Assembly (NCBI GenBank): GCA_902785445.1
Contig: CACZYN010000089.1
Location: 1-7,426 of the forward strand
Length of the DNA stretch: 7,426 nucleotides
Source of the DNA: an uncultured Anaerovibrio sp.
GTDB taxonomy: Bacteria > Bacillota > Negativicutes > Selenomonadales > Selenomonadaceae
Reading direction: 5' to 3'
Part shown: in pieces, positions 6,163 through 7,426 of the stretch
How the letters are laid out: each line of letters starts with the position of its first letter
Position numbering within the stretch: the first letter of the stretch is position 1
Made by a program: the position numbers and the translations under genes
The notes under the pieces: generated by a model
What the model saw: the letters and a program-made list of their open reading frames with translations, nothing else
What the model was told of the DNA's origin: nothing
The model's database searches: none

Positions 6163-7426
6163 TTCTATCGCCTCCTCGCTTGGTATAAGCTGCATTGCTC
6201 TGCCACATATAAACAGCTTCTTCTCCGGTTACACCCTGATAACTGGTATAATCTGTCAACGCCTGGTAATAATCTTCCCCACCGCCGACTGTTTCCACCC
6301 GACAGTCAAACCAGCCGCAAAATTCCTGTAAAGTTACATCATCCAAAAATATATTATCCCCGGCCCGCAGGCAGGACTCTGGGATTAATATTCCATCAAA
6401 CGGTTCTTTTATGGTCTCAAGGGTACTTTTCATATCATGGGCAGTAAGCAGTCCAGACACGTTAACAGTGGTACCAAAATGATTATTAGGTACTGGTACT
6501 ACCTGCACTGTAAGATTTCCTACGGAAAGCTCTGCCGCCAATTTTTCAAACATCGGGGCAACTGCCGTTCCAGTCACCACAGCCAAGCGAAGTTTGTTTT
6601 CGTATCCCCGCAGCGGCCCCTGGCCTGTCTTTTCCTTGGCAGCGGCAAATTCCTCCATAAAGTTTCTGGCTAAGCCAATACCGTTATCCAACTGAGGAAA
6701 TCCATCATAATTTTCCGCCGGGGGAACTTCTCTCCCAGCCAAAAAATAAAACTCATCCCCTAAATATATAAAAGTTCGACCCGTATTTTCCCTTTCCTGC
6801 TTTTGGAAAAACTCCACCTGGTCTATTACCCGGGCAGCACTTTCCCTATCAAAGCCCTGAAGGGGATAACAATCCTTACGGAATTTGGTCAGTCCCACTG
6901 GCACGATGGCCATGGATAAGGCGTGGGGCTTACGGGCCAAAATATCCCGGATGGATCGATCCAGTTCTAGCCCGTCATTAAGATCCCGGCACAGGACAAT
7001 CTGGGTATGATATTGCACATCAGCCTTAGCTAATCTATCCAGCTGGGCCGCCAAATTGCCTGCTGTTTTACATCTGAGCATTTCACACCGCAACTGGGGA
7101 TTAGTGCACTGAACCGACACAAACAAAGGTGATAAATGATATTGCTCAATTCGCTTAAAATCATTTTCCCCCATATTGGTCATGGTAATAAAATTGCCGT
7201 ACAAAAAAGACATACGATAATCATCATCTTTTATGTTCAGGCTTTCCCGCATGTCCGGTGCCACCTGATCCACAAAGCAGAAATAGCAATTATTAGCACA
7301 ACGACGAATACCATCAAAAACTGCAGATTCAAATTCTACCCCCAGCTCTTCATCGTAATCCTTATCAAATTCCAGCAGCTCCTGTTCCCCATCAGCATGC
7401 TCAATCAATAGCTCGATTTCTTCATC
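6155..7426 (-). CDS. PDZ/radical SAM/DUF512 protein, 5' end outside window
   Basis: The frame is open to the window edge, so the N-terminus, probably a few dozen residues of a PDZ-like domain, is missing; 423 residues are visible. A CX3CX2C cluster, CANNCYFC (visible residues 43-50), follows the family signature FDGIRR and would hold a 4Fe-4S centre as in radical SAM enzymes. The DDDYRMSFLYGNFITMTN segment and the long C-terminal DUF512 region are also typical. The family has been described as a putative FeS oxidoreductase; its substrate is unknown. The stretch just before the cysteines (EHADGEQELLEFDKDYDEELG) looks like the PDZ tail. An internal TTG at 7408 is open but is not a credible start because homologues continue upstream. 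The TAA stop at 6155 overlaps der by 8 bases, and the der ribosome site is inside this gene. The constant link with der suggests a role near translation or ribosomes, which is an inference only. Confidence 0.9.
   Translation of the reverse strand, partial: DEEIELLIEHADGEQELLEFDKDYDEELGVEFESAVFDGIRRCANNCYFCFVDQVAPDMRESLNIKDDDYRMSFLYGNFITMTNMGENDFKRIEQYHLSPLFVSVQCTNPQLRCEMLRCKTAGNLAAQLDRLAKADVQYHTQIVLCRDLNDGLELDRSIRDILARKPHALSMAIVPVGLTKFRKDCYPLQGFDRESAARVIDQVEFFQKQERENTGRTFIYLGDEFYFLAGREVPPAENYDGFPQLDNGIGLARNFMEEFAAAKEKTGQGPLRGYENKLRLAVVTGTAVAPMFEKLAAELSVGNLTVQVVPVPNNHFGTTVNVSGLLTAHDMKSTLETIKEPFDGILIPESCLRAGDNIFLDDVTLQEFCGWFDCRVETVGGGEDYYQALTDYTSYQGVTGEEAVYMWQSNAAYTKRGGDRNE
6171..6177 (-). promoter_or_regulatory. 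Ribosome binding site of der
   Basis: GAGGAGG lies 8 bases upstream of ATG at 6162 and inside the last codons of the radical SAM/DUF512 gene. It fixes the der start and suggests translational coupling. Confidence 0.75.

Overview
The window is a compact stretch of bacterial housekeeping genes, all read from the minus strand (right to left). The genes, their order and their overlaps point to a Firmicute (Bacillota). A gene for a PDZ/radical SAM/DUF512 protein directly in front of der and plsY is typical of Clostridia and Negativicutes. The CCA-adding enzyme looks like the HD-domain type of E. coli, which would fit a Gram-negative-walled Negativicute, but that placement is an inference. There is no phage, transposon, CRISPR array, RNA gene or plausible plus-strand gene.

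Right part (7426 to 4238): an operon of three tightly packed genes. The first, a radical SAM/DUF512 protein, is cut by the window edge. Its end overlaps the start of der (ribosome-assembly GTPase) by 8 bases, and the end of der overlaps plsY (acyl-phosphate glycerol-3-phosphate acyltransferase, phospholipid synthesis) by 4 bases.

Middle (4237 to 1379): a 156-base gap carries a strong predicted sigma-A-type promoter and a nearby palindrome. Then come a small HTH/ACT-domain protein of the PheB (UPF0735) family, hom (homoserine dehydrogenase with its own ACT domain) and thrB (homoserine kinase). Together hom and thrB turn aspartate semialdehyde into O-phosphohomoserine, the branch leading to threonine. 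The ACT protein is a likely amino-acid-sensing partner. A clear intrinsic terminator follows thrB.

Left part (1324 to 1): cca starts only about 30 bases past the thrB terminator, leaving almost no room for its own promoter. It ends in a second intrinsic terminator whose loop contains the cca stop codon. Another perfect 12-bp hairpin without a T tract follows at 24-53.

I found no clearly novel system. The most worthwhile points are the uncharacterised radical SAM/DUF512 protein fixed beside der, the possible self- or amino-acid-regulated promoter of the ACT-hom-thrB operon, the terminator placed between thrB and cca, and the E. coli-like architecture of Cca.
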